64,000 bases of DNA from Bacillota bacterium (lineage in GTDB: Bacteria > Bacillota > Clostridia > Acetivibrionales > DTU013). Positions 7,338-17,128 of the stretch are shown here, piece after piece. Positions within the stretch are counted from its first letter, which is position 1. Each line of letters begins with the position of its first letter. Position numbers and translations under genes: made by a program. The stretch spans positions 1-64,000 of the forward strand of contig JAEYOM010000076.1 in NCBI GenBank assembly GCA_023411715.1, in the 5' to 3' direction. Under the pieces are notes generated by a model. The model was not told the origin of the DNA. It saw nothing but the letters and a program-made list of their open reading frames with translations, and made no database searches.

Positions 7338-7892
7338 TTATTCTACTATGCTGCATTCGTCTCCATCGATCAATATCGCCTGGTCGTTCGTTAATTTAAT
7401 ATGAGGACATGACGACGTATCGATCATACCTGATTTCGAGCCTTCTGAGACATGTACGCTTAAGGTGCAATTGATATAGCCCAGATTATCGGGCAAATCC
7501 TGTGCTGTGACAATGCTTCCGGCGCTGACGCCGACGTAGACTCCGCCATTATCGGCGAACTGCTCCAGTGTAATATTGAAATTAGTATCATTTATTCTGT
7601 TAAGAAGATATTGGGGATCTCCTCCGCAGAAATAAACGGTATCAAATTTGCTCAATTCTTCATAACTCATTCCGCAATGCAAGTCAAAAACCGTTATGTT
7701 CTTTGGCAGTACGCCCGCGTTCAGCAGATCGTCCATACATTTTGGAAGAACGGCTATTGCATCAGGAAATACCGCAGCCGTAGGTATGAACAGGGCTTTT
7801 ATTTCTTCAGGTTTCCTTCTGACAAGCTCAAGGAATATTTTTTCTATGGCCTTATTCTCAAAGCCAGCTGAGGTCAACAAAATTTTTCTCAT
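7338..7892 (-). CDS. Peptidase S51-like (type 1 glutamine amidotransferase fold)
   Basis: 184 residues. Family landmarks of peptidase E/cyanophycinase (S51) are the start MRKILLTSAGF, LFIPTAA, VYFCGGDPQYLL and the nucleophile elbow GVSAGS. The C-terminal half is short, as in many S51-like proteins of Firmicutes. Known S51 enzymes cleave Asp-X dipeptides or cyanophycin; the substrate here is unknown. GGGGGAG lies just before the ATG. It is the middle gene of the HAD-S51-cupin operon. Confidence 0.8.
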   Translation of the reverse strand: MRKILLTSAGFENKAIEKIFLELVRRKPEEIKALFIPTAAVFPDAIAVLPKCMDDLLNAGVLPKNITVFDLHCGMSYEELSKFDTVYFCGGDPQYLLNRINDTNFNITLEQFADNGGVYVGVSAGSIVTAQDLPDNLGYINCTLSVHVSEGSKSGMIDTSSCPHIKLTNDQAILIDGDECSIVE

Positions 7893-7904
7893 TCTTCTCC
7901 CCCG

Positions 7905-8234
7905 TCAATCCACTATAAAAAGCTTGGCACCTTTTTCGGTATATGAACGGTGAGGATTTGTATCGTCCGCCACCTGATAGCTCACTCCAGGCGTCAGGGT
8001 GAATTTCCTTCCGTCACTCAGTTCCGTTACCAGCTCCCCTTCAAGTACCAGCAGTACATGTCCCTTGCTGCACCAGTGGTCTGCCAGGTAACCGGGAGTA
8101 TACTCCACCATCCGGACACGTATATTCCCCATTTCAAAAGTGCGCCACCAGGCTTCTCCCGTCACTCCGGGATGTTTTGTCGCCTCGATTTCACTCCAAT
8201 CGACTGTACTGAACGGAACATCCTGAATTATCAT
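7905..8234 (-). CDS. DHCW-motif cupin protein
   Basis: 109 residues forming a single cupin barrel. The DHCW motif (ADHWCSKGHVLLV) and the ends GVSYQVADD and GAKLFIVD match the small DHCW-cupin family of unknown function. The frame stays open upstream to 8342, but ATG 8234 is preferred because GGGAGA precedes it and the family starts with MxIQDVPF. It is the first gene of the three-gene operon. Confidence 0.85.
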   Translation of the reverse strand: MIIQDVPFSTVDWSEIEATKHPGVTGEAWWRTFEMGNIRVRMVEYTPGYLADHWCSKGHVLLVLEGELVTELSDGRKFTLTPGVSYQVADDTNPHRSYTEKGAKLFIVD

Positions 8235-8447
8235 AACGTTATCTCCCGACCTGATTTTAAAATATATTCGCAAGTTTTCAAATAAGTGGGATACCAACTG
8301 CCGCCCATACAACACCATTAATAGTATATTATGTAACTGCAATAGTCAAGTGAGGCGACATACTTGTACCCTACTCGTATAACCCAGCAGATAGTCTCAC
8401 TCCCATCACCGACATCATCAACCGTACTTTTTACATCTACTTGCTGG

Positions 8448-8520
8448 AGGTCCGGTATTCTCCGGGAGTCGCGCCTTCATATTTCTTGAAGGTAGCTCAG
8501 TATACATTTTGATACTGCAT
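8448..8520 (-). pseudogene. Remnant of an AraC-family regulator (C-terminal end)
   Basis: Read on the minus strand, this gives QYQNVY, a stop, then ATFKKYEGATPGEYR and a final stop. It matches the last helices of AraC/XylS DNA-binding domains (YQNxxYFSRxFKKYxGxTPxEYR). The internal stop and the lack of any upstream domain show decay. It lies upstream of the cupin operon on the same strand and may be what is left of its regulator. Confidence 0.65.
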
Positions 8521-8607
8521 ATCGCGGCCCTTTAACATCAATGCTTCCAGAGTTTTATCAACTTGGTCCGCTGAACATAAAGAAGCAGCAACTTAAAAAT
8601 ACAACAT

Positions 8608-8636
8608 TTACCGTTTCACTTGAAAAAGGTATAATT
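8608..8636 (+). promoter_or_regulatory. Sigma-A-type promoter for the recombinase gene
   Basis: TTTACC at 8608-8613 and a perfect TATAAT at 8631-8636 with a 17-base spacer. The predicted transcript starts near 8643, which supports ATG 8670 as the gene start rather than upstream in-frame codons. Confidence 0.6.
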
Positions 8637-8669
8637 AGAAAAGACAATCATTTGGCAGAGGTTTTACTT

Positions 8670-9674
8670 ATGAAAAATATAAATGAATTCGAGATGCCTC
8701 CTGTATTGAAAGATTTCCTGAGCTATATGCAGACTATCAAAGGAAAATCCTCAAATACCGTCCAGGTCTATTTCTATGACCTGCGTGTTTTCCTGCGTTT
8801 CATGAAGCTTCAAAGGAATCTGGTCGACATAAAAACAAACTTTGATGATATACAGATAACGGATGTGGACCTCACACTCATTAAAACTGTTACCTTGAGC
8901 GATCTTTATGCCTTTATGGCTTATATCAGCAATAATCGCGACAATTCTTCGTATGCACGCGCCAGAAAAGTAGCAAGCCTAAAATCATTCTTTAAATACC
9001 TTACTTTTAAGGCAAAACTGCTCGACAGCAATCCTGCGGCCGAGCTTGAATCACCAAAAATCCTTAAACGTCTCCCGAGATACCTTAACATTGAAGAAAG
9101 CAAACAGCTGCTGAATGCTGTTGACGGCCAGTTTACAGAGCGCGATTATGCGATCATTACAATTTTTCTCAACTGCGGCCTGCGTTTATCCGAACTGGTC
9201 GGGATCAATCTCAACAATATCAAGGGTACGGCCCTTACTGTTATAGGCAAGGGCGACAAGGAGCGCAGCATACCTCTTAACCAGGCCTGTATCAGCGCTT
9301 TGGAGGCTTATATGAAGGTAAGGCCTGCGAACGCGGTTAAGGACAGGAACGCCCTGTTTTTAAGCGAGCGCAGACAGAGGATCAGCAAGGAATCCGTGCA
9401 GAAGATCGTAAAAAAATATATTCGGGCGGCCGGGCTCGACCCGGAGCGCTATTCCACTCATAAGCTCAGGCATACGGCCGCCACTTTGATGTATAAATAC
9501 GGAAACGTCGATATACGTTCGCTCCAGGAGCTCCTCGGGCATGAAAGCATCTCAACTACGCAAATCTATACCCATCTCGACAACAAACAGCTGAGAAACG
9601 CCGTGGACAGCAATCCCCTTGCAAATTTCAGCAAGGGTGTGAAAGCTACCGATGATACAGGTAAAATCGGGTAA
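8670..9674 (+). CDS. Xer-type tyrosine recombinase
   Basis: 334 residues. An N-terminal SAM-like core-binding domain (FLSYMQTIKGKSSNTVQVYFYDLRVF) is followed by the catalytic domain. The catalytic residues are all present: Arg172 (CGLRLSE), Lys194 (GKGDKER), His264 and Arg267 (HKLRH), His291 (LGHES) and Tyr300 (IYTH). Size and layout fit XerC/XerD, which resolve chromosome dimers at dif, but no dif site or phage genes are nearby, so XerC, XerD or an integrase role cannot be separated. ATG 8670 has GAGG at 8658-8661 and lies after a consensus promoter. Confidence 0.87.
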   Translation: MKNINEFEMPPVLKDFLSYMQTIKGKSSNTVQVYFYDLRVFLRFMKLQRNLVDIKTNFDDIQITDVDLTLIKTVTLSDLYAFMAYISNNRDNSSYARARKVASLKSFFKYLTFKAKLLDSNPAAELESPKILKRLPRYLNIEESKQLLNAVDGQFTERDYAIITIFLNCGLRLSELVGINLNNIKGTALTVIGKGDKERSIPLNQACISALEAYMKVRPANAVKDRNALFLSERRQRISKESVQKIVKKYIRAAGLDPERYSTHKLRHTAATLMYKYGNVDIRSLQELLGHESISTTQIYTHLDNKQLRNAVDSNPLANFSKGVKATDDTGKIG

Positions 9675-9845
9675 CATAATCCGGAAATCCAATATTTACT
9701 TATATTAAAAAGTTATTTATAATGATATAGTTATTTATATTTTTTGACCGAAAGTATTTCAGGCTGTATTTCAGGAACCGCAGCGCCCCTGTTTCAGTCA
9801 AATATCAAGTGCATTTGATGAATTGAAATTATGAGGTTATTATAA

Positions 9846-10934
9846 ATGAACTCGAGAAAATTTTACTTTAACTTGACTATCGTCGTTTCGATAGTATTGT
9901 TCATTTCAGGCATAGGTATTTTATATTATGTAAATAACTATTACAGGAACACCGATACCGTCACGGTATCCAACAATTCTGTGAACAATATTCTCCAGCC
10001 GCTGATCCAGAGCAAGGAACCTTTTAATGTATTGCTGATGGGCGGCGACAAGGTAAATAAAAATTCCGATACCATGATGCTGCTCAATTTCGATCCTGCT
10101 ACATGCAAGATTAATATAATGTCCATCCCGCGTGATACCAAGGTAAAAATCGAAGGCCAGATCCGCAAGATCAATTTCGCATTCCCGCACGGAGGTACGG
10201 AGTTGGCTGTGCAGACAGTTTCAGAACTGCTTGATGTAAATATAAAATATTACATCTTCGTCGATACGACTGCTTTCAGAGATATCGTCGATCTATTGGG
10301 CGGCGTAGATATCTATGTGCCGGCTAACCTCAACTATGACGATCCCACGCAGAACCTTCATATACACCTGAAAAAGGGCCAGCAGACTTTAAACGGTTCA
10401 GAGGCCGAACAATACGTACGTTTCCGTAAACCTAACAAATGGACCAAGGAAGTAAAAGAATATTATGACGGAAGCGACTTGAAGCGAACCGAGGCACAGC
10501 AGAATTTCATAAAGGAAATCATGAGGCAAAAGCTCAACATTCAATATCTGCCGAAGCTGACCAGCGTAATAAACACGGTCTTTGCAAATGTCGAGACAAA
10601 CCTGTCGCTAAATGAAGTGATCAAAATGACAGGTTATATAGGAAAATTCAAAACCGAAAACCTAAACTTCATAGAGATGCCGGGTACCCCCTATGATGGC
10701 TCGCCCTGGTACTATCTGTGCGACATACCTGCCTCGAGAAAGATAATGGCGGAAAGCTTTATTGGAAATGACAGCTTTGTAGAAGTCGACCGGGACTTAA
10801 CCGAAGCTTATGCCGACAGCAGGACACTGGCAGACAAACCTAAAAAAACAACGTCGTCCAAGACTAAGACTGCCACGGATAAAAATCCTTCAAATTCAGA
10901 TACGTCTATAACAGGCTCTGATAAGAATCCATAA
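9846..10934 (+). CDS. LytR-CpsA-Psr (LCP) family cell-wall ligase
   Basis: 362 residues. One membrane anchor at about residues 9-30 is followed by an extracellular LCP domain with NSDTMMLLNF, IMSIPRDTKV, the NFAFPHGG block and LLGGVDIYVP. LCP enzymes transfer lipid-linked polymers such as teichoic acids to peptidoglycan outside the membrane. The last 40 residues are Lys/Thr/Ser-rich and probably disordered. The ATG is preceded by GAGG. A clear terminator follows, so it is probably monocistronic. Confidence 0.88.
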   Translation: MNSRKFYFNLTIVVSIVLFISGIGILYYVNNYYRNTDTVTVSNNSVNNILQPLIQSKEPFNVLLMGGDKVNKNSDTMMLLNFDPATCKINIMSIPRDTKVKIEGQIRKINFAFPHGGTELAVQTVSELLDVNIKYYIFVDTTAFRDIVDLLGGVDIYVPANLNYDDPTQNLHIHLKKGQQTLNGSEAEQYVRFRKPNKWTKEVKEYYDGSDLKRTEAQQNFIKEIMRQKLNIQYLPKLTSVINTVFANVETNLSLNEVIKMTGYIGKFKTENLNFIEMPGTPYDGSPWYYLCDIPASRKIMAESFIGNDSFVEVDRDLTEAYADSRTLADKPKKTTSSKTKTATDKNPSNSDTSITGSDKNP

Positions 10935-10974
10935 ACAGCTGTAATGATAAAAATGTTTTCATTATGATAACAGA

Positions 10975-11005
10975 GGCTCCGCCTTGAACCGGCAGAGCCT
11001 TTTTT
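10975..11005 (+). terminator. Intrinsic terminator of the LCP gene
   Basis: GGCTC-C-GCC pairs with GGC-A-GAGCC around TTGAACC, followed by six T. Confidence 0.85.
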
Positions 11006-11043
11006 GTCATCTCTTCGTCATTATTCGGAAGGTCGGCACGGCA

Positions 11044-12480
11044 TTACTTTATACCGCAGAATACCTTGTAAGCGTTGTAAGTTACATAAATGTCCAACTT
11101 GCCGGTGATCTCGAAAGGCGAATGCATCGACAATACGGCAATTCCGCAGTCGAGTACGTCTATGCCAAGGTTTGCGGCATACTGCGCGATCGTTCCTCCC
11201 CCGCCTTCATCCACCTTGCCGAGCTCCCCTGTCTGCCAGACGATGTTTTTGTCGTTGAACAGCTTCCGGACTTCGCCTACGAATTCCGCACTGGCGTCGC
11301 TGGCGTCATATTTACCCCTTGAGCCGGTATATTTTTGGAGAACTATGCCGCGACCCAGATATGTGGCATTTTTCTTCTCATAAACACTGTCGAAGTTCGG
11401 ATCTACAGCCGCATTGACATCCGCGGACAACATTTTTGAGCCGGAAAGGCAGGCGCGAAGTTTCAGGTCGGTATAATTTCCTTCCGTAAGTTCGATCAGA
11501 TTTGCCAGAAAATCGGGCAGCAGGTTTGATTGCGCACCGGTATTCCCCATGCTCCCTATCTCTTCCTTGTCAGTCAGCAGGCATAACGAAGTGCGCTCCG
11601 GAGTACCTAATTCCAGCACAGCCTTCAGCGCCGGGTAAGCGCAAACACGGTCATCCTGGCCGTATCCGCCTACCATACTCTTGTCGAAGCCGACGTCCCT
11701 GGCTTTATGTGCAGGCACTATCTCCAGCTCAGCCGATTGAAAATCCTCTTCGACAATGCCATAGCGCTTGTTCAGGATATTCAGGATGTTCAGCTTAACT
11801 TTTTCCTTCAACTTTTCATCATTATTATAAGGCATGGAACCAAGCAGCAGATTTAGACCTTCTCCGGAAACCGCCTCACTCATCTTCTTTTGCATCTGTT
11901 CCCTTGCCAGGTGCGGCAGCAGATCGGTTATCGTGAACACAGGATCGTCGTCGGACTCGCCTATCACAATATCCACAGCAGTCCCGTCGCCTTTTACGAT
12001 CGTTCCGTGCAGCGCCAGAGGCAGCGTAAGCCATTGATATTTCTTAAGTCCGCCATAATAGTGTGTTTTGAAATAAACGAGCTCCGTATCCTCATAAAGC
12101 GGGTTCTGCTTGAGGTCTATACGCGGAGAATCTATATGGGAGCCCAGTATGTTCGTGCCTTCCGTCATTGGACGATTTCCGATAACTGCAAATACGGCGG
12201 ATTTTTTCCGATTGATGTGATAAACCTTCATTCCCGGTTTCAGCTTTGCTTTCTTCCTGATCAGATCGTCAAGCTTGACGAATCCCGCTGAAACTGCAGC
12301 CTTTTCGGCATTTGCGGTGAATTCTCTTTCAGTTTTCGAACTGTTTAGAAAATTCTTATATTCCTCACAAAAATCAAAGCCTTTTTTGATCTCATCTTCC
12401 GATGCCTTTTCCCAGACAGTCTTCTGTTTGAATGAGAGCTGTTCCTGCAGCTTCTCGCCTTCTGTCTTTGTTTCACTCAT
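11044..12480 (-). CDS. M18 family aminopeptidase
   Basis: 478 residues, the usual length for M18 aminopeptidases. Zinc-site and catalytic segments are in order: GSHIDSPRID, YGQDDRVCAY, DKEEIGSMG, and the C-terminal LSMHSPFEI. The enzyme removes N-terminal, often acidic, residues from peptides in the cytoplasm. GGAGGATTCC precedes ATG 12480. It is convergent with the LCP gene; neighbours give no pathway clue. Confidence 0.9.
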   Translation of the reverse strand: MSETKTEGEKLQEQLSFKQKTVWEKASEDEIKKGFDFCEEYKNFLNSSKTEREFTANAEKAAVSAGFVKLDDLIRKKAKLKPGMKVYHINRKKSAVFAVIGNRPMTEGTNILGSHIDSPRIDLKQNPLYEDTELVYFKTHYYGGLKKYQWLTLPLALHGTIVKGDGTAVDIVIGESDDDPVFTITDLLPHLAREQMQKKMSEAVSGEGLNLLLGSMPYNNDEKLKEKVKLNILNILNKRYGIVEEDFQSAELEIVPAHKARDVGFDKSMVGGYGQDDRVCAYPALKAVLELGTPERTSLCLLTDKEEIGSMGNTGAQSNLLPDFLANLIELTEGNYTDLKLRACLSGSKMLSADVNAAVDPNFDSVYEKKNATYLGRGIVLQKYTGSRGKYDASDASAEFVGEVRKLFNDKNIVWQTGELGKVDEGGGGTIAQYAANLGIDVLDCGIAVLSMHSPFEITGKLDIYVTYNAYKVFCGIK

Positions 12481-12826
12481 TTTGGAATCCTCCTTTATAT
12501 AAATGTTAGGATGCTATATTACCAATACTTGCTGATTTACCGCTGGCCGCAAGCTAAACCTGCTACTCGCCTATGCATTCCAGGCAGGATGCGGATATTT
12601 TTGCCTTGTTATATTATATACCTTAATTTTCTTTTTATAAACCAATATTTACTTCTTGAATGATCCAATTTGCAATACCTCATTTGCGATTTACATATGA
12701 CATTATCTGCGCCAATAAGCAGTTAATTCTGCTATTCCGGTAATGCCCCTCTTTCCGGCCGCGTCCATAATTATTGATTTAGGCTGCTCTGAATGGTAAT
12801 ATGTATTTGTTTGAGGAGGATGATTC
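12481..12826. other. Divergent promoter region, no gene seen
   Basis: AT-rich spacer between divergent genes. A TATAAT on the minus strand within 12608-12622 is a candidate -10 for the aminopeptidase gene. Weak short inverted repeats (for example around 12565-12595) are seen, but no recognised RNA and no ORF with a ribosome binding site. Confidence 0.45.
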
Positions 12827-13618
12827 ATGTTCGATTGTCATACGCATACAAAGTTTTCTACCGACAGTATAATGGACGCCGACGCTGCCTGTGAAACCGC
12901 CGTCGGGCTTGGTCTAGAGGGAATAGCCTTTACCGACCACCTGGATTTTGATTATCCGGGCGAAACCTTCAATATTGATTTCGATGAATATTTTTCACAT
13001 ATTACTGCCGTACGGGAACGGTACCGGGACAAATTGAAGGTATTGACCGCAGTTGAAGTCGGAATACAGCCGCATGTGCTTGCCGAATCTCTGGACGTGG
13101 TCAGGAGCCATCCCTTCGACTACGTGCTTGCTTCCATCCATATCATAGACAGGCTCGATCCTTATAAAGGAGATTATTACAGGAACAAGACCAAGGCGGA
13201 AGCCTATGAGCGTTATCTGCAGGAAATTCTGTTCATGATCAGGAATTTCAGATCGTTCGATATGGTAGGGCACTTTGAGTATATTATACGTTATGCCGGT
13301 TATCCTGACAGGACATTAAGATATGCTGAACACTCTGATACGTTTGATGCGATAATGAAGGAACTGATCGGCAGCGGACGTGGCTTCGAGCTGAATACGG
13401 GCACTTACAGGAACGCTTCTTCCGGTATCGAATACGATATTGAAGTGCTCAAACGCTACAGAAGCCTGGGAGGCGAATTGATATGCCTGAGCTCCGACGC
13501 ACACAGGACCGAACATATAGCGATGAGATTCGATCATTATGCACAAATGCTGCACGACGCCGGATTCAGATATACCGTTCATTTTGAAGGAAGAAAACCC
13601 GTTTTCGATAAGCTTTAA
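12827..13618 (+). CDS. PHP-domain phosphatase, histidinol-phosphatase (HisK) type
   Basis: 263 residues. Metal-binding PHP motifs are FDCHTHTKFSTDS, FTDHLDF, the glutamate in AVEVG, ASIHIID, VGHFEYI and SSDAHRTE. The length fits HisK-type histidinol-phosphate phosphatases, which complete the eighth step of histidine synthesis, but related PHP phosphatases exist and no other his gene is in the window. TTGAGGAGG precedes the ATG. A perfect terminator follows. Confidence 0.8.
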   Translation: MFDCHTHTKFSTDSIMDADAACETAVGLGLEGIAFTDHLDFDYPGETFNIDFDEYFSHITAVRERYRDKLKVLTAVEVGIQPHVLAESLDVVRSHPFDYVLASIHIIDRLDPYKGDYYRNKTKAEAYERYLQEILFMIRNFRSFDMVGHFEYIIRYAGYPDRTLRYAEHSDTFDAIMKELIGSGRGFELNTGTYRNASSGIEYDIEVLKRYRSLGGELICLSSDAHRTEHIAMRFDHYAQMLHDAGFRYTVHFEGRKPVFDKL

Positions 13619-13621
13619 AAT

Positions 13622-13656
13622 AAAAATCGCAGACGTATCGATCGCCTGCGATTTTT
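13622..13656 (+). terminator. Intrinsic terminator of the PHP gene
   Basis: AAAAATCGCAG and CTGCGATTTTT form a perfect 11-bp stem directly after the stop codon. Confidence 0.85.
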
Positions 13657-13727
13657 GACAAGCATGCTTATTGCGCCCAGCATATAAGCGTTTTTCCCAT
13701 GAATGAAAAACTGCGGGATCGGCAGTT

Positions 13728-14822
13728 CTAAGTATCGATAGAGTTCTCTATAACCCCTCCGCCGACAACCACTCCGCCGTCATAGAAGACGACCGATTGG
13801 CCCGGTGTGATCGCACGCTGCGGTTCATCGAACGCAACTTTGACCCTGCCGTCCGGCAAAGGGCTGATTTTGGCAGGCGCTTCTTTTGCCGAGTATCTTA
13901 TTTTGGCACTGACTTTCATATCCCCCATAAGCCCGGGTATGGAGATGAAATTCAGATCCGCTGCCGTAAGACCGCCTGAAAATACTTCTGTTTCTTCACC
14001 TAGGACCACAGTATTGTCATCAGGTTTGACAGCCACAACAAACATAGGCTTGCCGAAAGAAATCCCAAGGCCTTTCCTCTGTCCTACCGTATAATGGATT
14101 ATACCCTTATGCATTCCAAGCTTTTTTCCGTTTCTATCGACAAACCACCCCGGCTTGATATCGGCATCGGTATTCTCGCTGATATAACGCCCGTAATCAT
14201 TATCTTCGACAAAGCATATCTCCTGGCTGTCCGGCTTGTTTGCAACAGGCAGCTCCAATTCCCTTGCGATCTGCCTTACCTTGTCCTTTTCGAAATCTCC
14301 TATCGGGAATAAAGTCCTGGACAGCTGATCCTGTGTTAATGTATAAAGCGCATAAGTCTGATCTTTAGCCGCCGTCACCGACTTTTCGAGTTGGAATCTT
14401 CCCGTATCGTCATTATAGCCTATACGGGCGTAATGACCCGTTGCTACATAATCCATGCCCATAGAAACCGCCTTCTGAAGCATCGCTTCAAATTTTACAA
14501 AGCGGTTGCAGGCTATACAGGGATTCGGAGTTCTGCCCTTCAGGTATTCCTTATTGAAATAATCGATGACCTTATCCTGAAAAATATCCTTGAAATTAAG
14601 TACATAATATTTGATGCCAAGCTTATCTGCGACGCGTCTGGCATCATTGACGGCAGAAAGCGAACAGCAGCCGCCTTCGGTCTGCTTCCGCTCCTCCTCC
14701 ATATCGGGCCATATCTGAAGAGTCACACCTACTACTTCGAAACCCTTCTCCTTTAAGACGGCGGCGGCAACAGAACTGTCAACACCGCCGCTCATTCCAA
14801 GCATTACGCTCTTTTTCGGCAT
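13728..14822 (-). CDS. mnmA: tRNA-specific 2-thiouridylase MnmA
   Basis: 364 residues. The PP-loop is [12 protein letters not shown] (9-20). The catalytic cysteines are Cys102 (NPCIACN) and Cys202 (QEICFV). The GHYAR tRNA-binding segment and [12 protein letters not shown] are present. MnmA installs the 2-thio group on U34 of Lys, Glu and Gln tRNAs using sulfur from a cysteine desulfurase. It is the last gene of iscR-iscS-iscU-mnmA, 7 bases after iscU, so the sulfur donor is encoded in the same operon. Confidence 0.95.
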   Translation of the reverse strand: MPKKSVMLGMSGGVDSSVAAAVLKEKGFEVVGVTLQIWPDMEEERKQTEGGCCSLSAVNDARRVADKLGIKYYVLNFKDIFQDKVIDYFNKEYLKGRTPNPCIACNRFVKFEAMLQKAVSMGMDYVATGHYARIGYNDDTGRFQLEKSVTAAKDQTYALYTLTQDQLSRTLFPIGDFEKDKVRQIARELELPVANKPDSQEICFVEDNDYGRYISENTDADIKPGWFVDRNGKKLGMHKGIIHYTVGQRKGLGISFGKPMFVVAVKPDDNTVVLGEETEVFSGGLTAADLNFISIPGLMGDMKVSAKIRYSAKEAPAKISPLPDGRVKVAFDEPQRAITPGQSVVFYDGGVVVGGGVIENSIDT

Positions 14823-14829
14823 TCCTCAC

Positions 14830-15276
14830 CTATTCCTCATCATCCGATAAACGGTGTATGTCTTCACATCTGTTGCAGCAGCCGGCGCATTCGCTGCCTT
14901 CTTCAAGCAGCCCGTTTTTCTTTTTGTAATCATCTATCGCTGCCCTTATCGCTTCCTCGGCAAGATTCGAACAGTGCATTTTTACGGGCGGCAGTCCGTC
15001 AAGCGCTTCCGCTACAGCCTGGTTCGTTATCTTCAATGCTTCGTCAACAGTTTTTCCCTTTACAAGCTCTGTAGCCATGCTGCTTGTTGCGACAGCCGCG
15101 CCGCACCCGAAGGTTTTGAACTTGGCGTCGACGATAACGTTATCTTCTATTTTAAGATACATTTTCATGATATCTCCGCATTTCGGATTTCCAACCTGGC
15201 CTACGCCATCAGCTTCATTTATTTCTCCAACATTTCTTGGATTAGTGAAATGATCCATTACTTTTTCGCTATACAT
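14830..15276 (-). CDS. iscU: Fe-S cluster scaffold IscU/NifU N-terminal type
   Basis: 148 residues. The three cluster-ligating cysteines are Cys33 (PKCGD), Cys58 (FGCGA) and Cys102 (MHCSN). A C-terminal extension adds four cysteines (130, 133, 134, 137), a tail seen in clostridial NifU-like proteins. ATG 15276 is chosen because GAGGG lies just upstream and the family begins MYSEKVMDHF; the frame itself extends to 15375. It receives sulfur from the IscS encoded 80 bases upstream. Confidence 0.93.
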   Translation of the reverse strand: MYSEKVMDHFTNPRNVGEINEADGVGQVGNPKCGDIMKMYLKIEDNVIVDAKFKTFGCGAAVATSSMATELVKGKTVDEALKITNQAVAEALDGLPPVKMHCSNLAEEAIRAAIDDYKKKNGLLEEGSECAGCCNRCEDIHRLSDDEE

Positions 15277-15356
15277 GATTATCCCTCTTTCCAAGGCCTT
15301 CAGCCTCACTGTACGTTTTGTTTCCCTCTTGTAAAGTTGTGTTTTTCCTATTCCTT

Positions 15357-16541
15357 TTATTGTTTTCTCTTGCAAAATGCCTCATATAGCGGCGACATTT
15401 CTCTAAGCCTCTGAACTATAGGCGGCAGTACCTCCATCAGGTAATCCACGTCGGCGTCCGAGTTATCATCGCCGAAAGTGATCCTGAGTGAACCATGCGC
15501 TATCTCGTGCGGGAGCCCGATAGCCAGCAGCACGTGCGACGGGTCCAGTGAACCCGAAGTGCAGGCCGAGCCGCTCGAAGCAGCTATACCCTTCATGTCC
15601 AGCATCAGCAGTAGCGATTCTCCTTCAATGAACTCAAACGAGAAATTTACATTGCCTGGCAGCCGCTTTGTCCTGTGTCCGTTGAGCTTTATAAACGGTA
15701 TTTGTTTCTGGATCTCCTCTATGGTCCTGTCTCTCAGGGAAACAAGCTTTTTATTGTACTGTTCCATGTTTTCGGAGGCTATCTCGAGTGCTTTAGCGAT
15801 ACCAACGATAGCTGCGACATTTTCCGTACTTGCCCTCCTGCCTCTTTCCTGTGCTCCGCCGTGCATGAACGAAGTCATCTTGACTCCTTTTCTAACGTAT
15901 AGGGCGCCGATGCCCTTCGGCCCATAGAATTTATGCGACGACATCGAGAGTAAGTCAACGTTCAGTTCTTCAACATTTATATTTACATTTCCCATTGCCT
16001 GAACAGCATCGGTGTGGAAATATACGCCCTTTTCTTTTGCTATTTTACCGATTTCAGCAATAGGCTGTATCGTACCTATTTCATTGTTTGCAAACATGAC
16101 CGAGATGAGGATGGTATCAGGCCTAATAGCCTCTCTTACCTGTTCCGCCGTAACAAGTCCGTCCGGATCCACCGGCAGGTAAGTCACCTCGAAACCTTCG
16201 CTTTCAAGGTATTGACAGGTATGCAGCACGGCAGGGTGTTCAATGGCTGTCGTAATGATATGCTTGCCCTTCTGCCTGTTTGCATATGCTACGCCCTTGA
16301 TCGCCCAGTTATCCGCTTCGGTGCCCGATCCCGTAAAGAAGATCTCCCTCGGTTGAGCCCCGATCATTCTTGCAACGGTCTCCCTGGATTCCTCGATGGC
16401 TTTTTTGCTTTCCCGGCCAATGGAATATATTGATGAAGGATTTCCGTATTTCTGCGTGAAATATGGCAGCATTGCCTCCACTACCTCGGTCCGTACCGGT
16501 GTGGTCGCTGCGTGATCAAAATAAATCATTCTGTCGCTCAT
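15357..16541 (-). CDS. iscS: Cysteine desulfurase IscS/NifS
   Basis: 394 residues, fold-type I PLP enzyme. The PLP lysine is in SSHKFYGPKG, the family start is YFDHAATTPV, and the active-site cysteine loop is SSGSACTSGSLDPSHVL. It releases sulfur from cysteine as persulfide for IscU and MnmA. ATG 16541 is preferred over the in-frame GTG 16547 because AAAGGAG is 8 bases from the ATG but only 2 from the GTG. A second desulfurase gene lies at 26496-27662. Confidence 0.94.
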   Translation of the reverse strand: MSDRMIYFDHAATTPVRTEVVEAMLPYFTQKYGNPSSIYSIGRESKKAIEESRETVARMIGAQPREIFFTGSGTEADNWAIKGVAYANRQKGKHIITTAIEHPAVLHTCQYLESEGFEVTYLPVDPDGLVTAEQVREAIRPDTILISVMFANNEIGTIQPIAEIGKIAKEKGVYFHTDAVQAMGNVNINVEELNVDLLSMSSHKFYGPKGIGALYVRKGVKMTSFMHGGAQERGRRASTENVAAIVGIAKALEIASENMEQYNKKLVSLRDRTIEEIQKQIPFIKLNGHRTKRLPGNVNFSFEFIEGESLLLMLDMKGIAASSGSACTSGSLDPSHVLLAIGLPHEIAHGSLRITFGDDNSDADVDYLMEVLPPIVQRLREMSPLYEAFCKRKQ

Positions 16542-16639
16542 GTTCACAACTCCTTTATTTACTGTACACCGCCGAAACAGTGCATTCGTTTTTATTCTTT
16601 TCCATCTTCGCGGTCTTTTAAACTACTCTAAGATTCCGG

Positions 16640-17089
16640 TTATATATAAAACATGCTGTCTTCATGGCTTTTGCTTTTGTTGAAATCATCAGCAAGCTGC
16701 TTCAACGAAATACCGTCCGTTACACTGTCGATACCTTCCTGTATCTTCTGCCAGACGCTTTTCGTGATGCAGCAGTTATAGCTGCTGCTGCAGTGTTCAC
16801 CATGCTCGGCTGCACATTCGTTAGATACCAGCGGTCCCTCGAGCGCCCGTAATATATCTCCGACAGTTATTTTTTCAGGATCTTCCGCTAAAGTGTAACC
16901 TCCCTGTGATCCCCGCACGCTCTTTACAAGCTTCGCTTTTTTCAAAACTGCAAACAACTGTTCAAGATAATTTTCCGATAAGCCCTGTCTTTCCGCTATG
17001 CTTTTCAAAACTACCTGTCCTTCATTATTGTGAACAGCCAGGTCAAGCATTGCTTTTAATCCATATCTGCCCTTTGTTGAAAACTTCAT
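16640..17089 (-). CDS. iscR: Rrf2-family regulator, IscR-like
   Basis: 149 residues. An N-terminal winged helix (MKFSTKGRYGLKAMLDLA, GLSENYLEQL, KSVRGSQGGY) is followed by a cysteine cluster, Cys92, Cys100, Cys106 and Cys107, matching the 2Fe-2S site of IscR. It heads the iscS-iscU-mnmA operon and probably senses Fe-S status and represses the operon. A promoter and a palindrome lie in front of it. Confidence 0.9.
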   Translation of the reverse strand: MKFSTKGRYGLKAMLDLAVHNNEGQVVLKSIAERQGLSENYLEQLFAVLKKAKLVKSVRGSQGGYTLAEDPEKITVGDILRALEGPLVSNECAAEHGEHCSSSYNCCITKSVWQKIQEGIDSVTDGISLKQLADDFNKSKSHEDSMFYI

Positions 17090-17128
17090 TCCATCGCCTC
17101 CACATCAGTTCAATTTCCAACTGATTCG

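Noticed and set aside
8670..9674. Prophage or integrative-element integrase
   Set aside because: No phage genes, att duplications or tRNA target nearby; size and motifs equally fit chromosomal XerC/XerD.
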